A stretch of DNA of 16,390 nt, taken from positions 1-16,390 of the forward strand of contig CAZFLM010000110.1 in the NCBI GenBank assembly GCA_964519955.1. Direction: 5' to 3'. A program made the translations under genes and the position numbers. Each line of letters begins with the position of its first letter. Within the stretch, counting starts at the first letter, position 1. The notes beneath the pieces were generated by a model that was not told where the DNA came from, made no database searches, and saw only the letters and a program-made list of their open reading frames with translations. Of this stretch, positions 14,206 through 16,390 are shown in pieces. The stretch is from CAZFLM01 sp964519955. Lineage in GTDB: Bacteria > Armatimonadota > Chthonomonadetes > Chthonomonadales > CAJBBX01.

Positions 14206-14239
14206 CGGACGGGCCCGCAGGCCCATCCCACTCCAGCGC
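14206..14239 (+). repeat. Single 34-bp repeat unit after the PGT stop
   Basis: Same length and layout as the three tandem units at 13368-13469, with about five changes, and also introduced by TGTACCGG. It includes a GGGCC-CGCA-GGCCC hairpin and lies 22 bases after the stop codon, matching the position of the tandem array after the aminotransferase. Confidence 0.75.
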
Positions 14240-14282
14240 CCGTGCGTGATGCAAGCTAGGGCCCGTACTGGAGGGGCGACCA

Positions 14283-14339
14283 GTCCGCGGAGGCGGACTT
14301 CGTGCCGTCGACAGGCGCGGTTTCAACCGCCAGCACCTG
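14283..14339 (+). repeat. 57-bp block with two hairpins, copy 2
   Basis: GTCCGC-GGAG-GCGGAC (14283-14298) and GGCGCGGTTTCAACCGCC, as at 13511-13567. It overlaps the start of the first half of the 297-bp duplication. Confidence 0.65.
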
Positions 14340-14602
14340 ACGCCTGGCGCCACCCCCAACCGCTCGCTCGCGCGCGCGGCTCTGTTCCGTTCTGGGCGTT
14401 CTGCCCCGGAACCCAAGGCTGGGGGCCACTCCGGCAACGCGCTCCAATACTGTCGCGCCTCGGTTGGGCTCCTCCCGGCCAACATGCCCTCGCGACGCGC
14501 CTAACGTGTCGGGACTGGTGGCCGAGGGCCGGGGTGGGTGCCGTGGTCCTTCTCCCCCAGGATTGGGGGCGGGGGGGCCGCCGTTGCCGTCGCGTCCGCA
14601 GG
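14306..14602 (+). repeat. 297-bp direct repeat, left copy
   Basis: It matches 14657-14953 at a constant offset of 351 bases, with scattered substitutions. I estimate over 85% identity by eye; both copies are 297 bases from end to end. It includes GAACGGAACAGAG on the minus strand and a CCCCCAGGATTGGGGG hairpin (14549-14590). Confidence 0.8.
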
Positions 14603-14643
14603 ACGCTTGGCCGCAGGCCCTCCAGGCGGGCACCTCGGTGCCC
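14549..14643 (+). repeat. Composite repeat: CCCCCAGGATTGGGGG hairpin plus 51-bp module
   Basis: The hairpin repeat (14549-14590) is followed by an inverted, near-identical copy (14593-14643) of the module at 2620-2670. The combination is the inverse of 2236-2317. Confidence 0.75.
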
Positions 14644-14656
14644 GTTCTCGCCGTCG

Positions 14657-14953
14657 CGTCGACAGGCGCGGTATCAACCGCCGGCACCGGGCACCTGGCG
14701 CCACCCCCAACCGCTTGCTCGCGCGCGCGGCTCTGTTCCGTTCTGGCCGTTCTGCGCCGGAACCCAAGGCCGGGGGCCGCTCCGGCAACGCGCTCCATCA
14801 CTGTCGCGCCTCGGTTGCTCTCCTCCCGGCTAACATGCCCTCGCGACGCGCCTAACGTGTCGGGACCGGTGGCCGACGGCCGGGGTGGGTGCCATGGTCC
14901 TTCTCCCCCAGGATTGGGGGCGGGGGGGCCGCCGTTGCCGTCGCGTCCGCAGG
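14657..14953 (+). repeat. 297-bp direct repeat, right copy
   Basis: Second copy of 14306-14602. It ends 31 bases before the sigma-54 promoter. Its hairpin repeat is at 14900-14941. The 54 bases between the two copies (14603-14656) are not repeated after it. Confidence 0.8.
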
Positions 14954-14983
14954 CGCGGTTTCGCCCGCCGGCACCACCCTAAC

Positions 14984-14999
14984 TGGCACGCATCTTGCA
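14984..14999 (+). promoter_or_regulatory. Sigma-54 (-24/-12) promoter of the dehydratase gene
   Basis: TGGCACG-CATC-TTGCA is a full match to the RpoN consensus. The -24 GG (14985-14986) and -12 GC (14997-14998) are 10 bases apart. The predicted start is near 15010, 81 bases before the ATG at 15091. It shares TGGCACG exactly with the promoters at 2953 and 11851. Confidence 0.85.
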
Positions 15000-15090
15000 C
15001 TACCAGACACTGAAGGTCCGTCGCCGCTGCGGCGCGGGCACCCTAGATGGCGTCGCGACGCGTCCCCCCGCGCGAGAGAACGGCAACGAC

Positions 15091-16390
<1,300 letters not shown>

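Larger units (their letters stand above)
14184..15090. other. 907-base repeat-filled intergenic region ending in a sigma-54 promoter
   Basis: I see no gene. It holds one 34-bp unit (14206-14239), the second 57-bp block (14283-14339), a 297-bp imperfect direct duplication (14306-14602 and 14657-14953) carrying two CCCCCAGGATTGGGGG hairpins, an inverted 51-bp module (14593-14643), then the sigma-54 promoter (14984-14999) and a leader of about 81 bases. Confidence 0.65.

Overview
The window is GC-rich bacterial DNA and is dominated by a surface-polysaccharide biosynthesis locus of the Wzx/Wzy type. Three near-consensus sigma-54 promoters, rRNA-free GC-rich intergenic repeats and membrane-bound NDP-sugar enzymes suggest an environmental bacterium that uses RpoN. 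The phylum cannot be fixed from this window. The repeat style and the unusual pair of unknown proteins would fit Armatimonadota or a similar GC-rich lineage, but that is a weak guess.

Layout. Positions 1-3125 hold two divergent, clearly paralogous genes of unknown function (314-1027 minus, 1512-2180 plus). They are separated by a 484-base gap with four 11-bp-phased CGATG repeats. Islands of short hairpin-forming repeats (1-310 and 2190-2770) flank them. A sigma-54 promoter at 2953-2968 then leads into a tight seven-gene cassette (3126-11017): Wzx-like flippase, CatB-like acetyltransferase, EpsF-like GT4, Wzy-like polymerase, WcaF/NodL-like acyltransferase, and two more GT4 enzymes. Three of the junctions are ATGA overlaps. 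A small lipoprotein gene (11331-11711) follows. A second sigma-54 promoter (11851-11866) lies 296 bases before a DegT-family sugar aminotransferase (12173-13339), with a PglC-like phosphoglycosyl transferase next (13599-14183). A 907-base repeat-filled gap ends in a third sigma-54 promoter (14984-14999). This precedes a CapD/PglF-like membrane nucleotide-sugar 4,6-dehydratase (from 15091), which is cut by the window end.

How the genes fit together (inference). The dehydratase and aminotransferase would make a 4-amino-4,6-dideoxy sugar nucleotide. The PGT would load a sugar phosphate onto undecaprenyl phosphate, and the three GT4 enzymes would extend it. The two left-handed beta-helix enzymes would acetylate it, Wzx would flip it and Wzy would polymerise it. 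The most notable feature is that each of the three transcription units of this pathway has its own -24/-12 promoter. This implies one RpoN-dependent switch for the polysaccharide. No export (Wza/Wzc), exosortase or activator gene lies inside the window.
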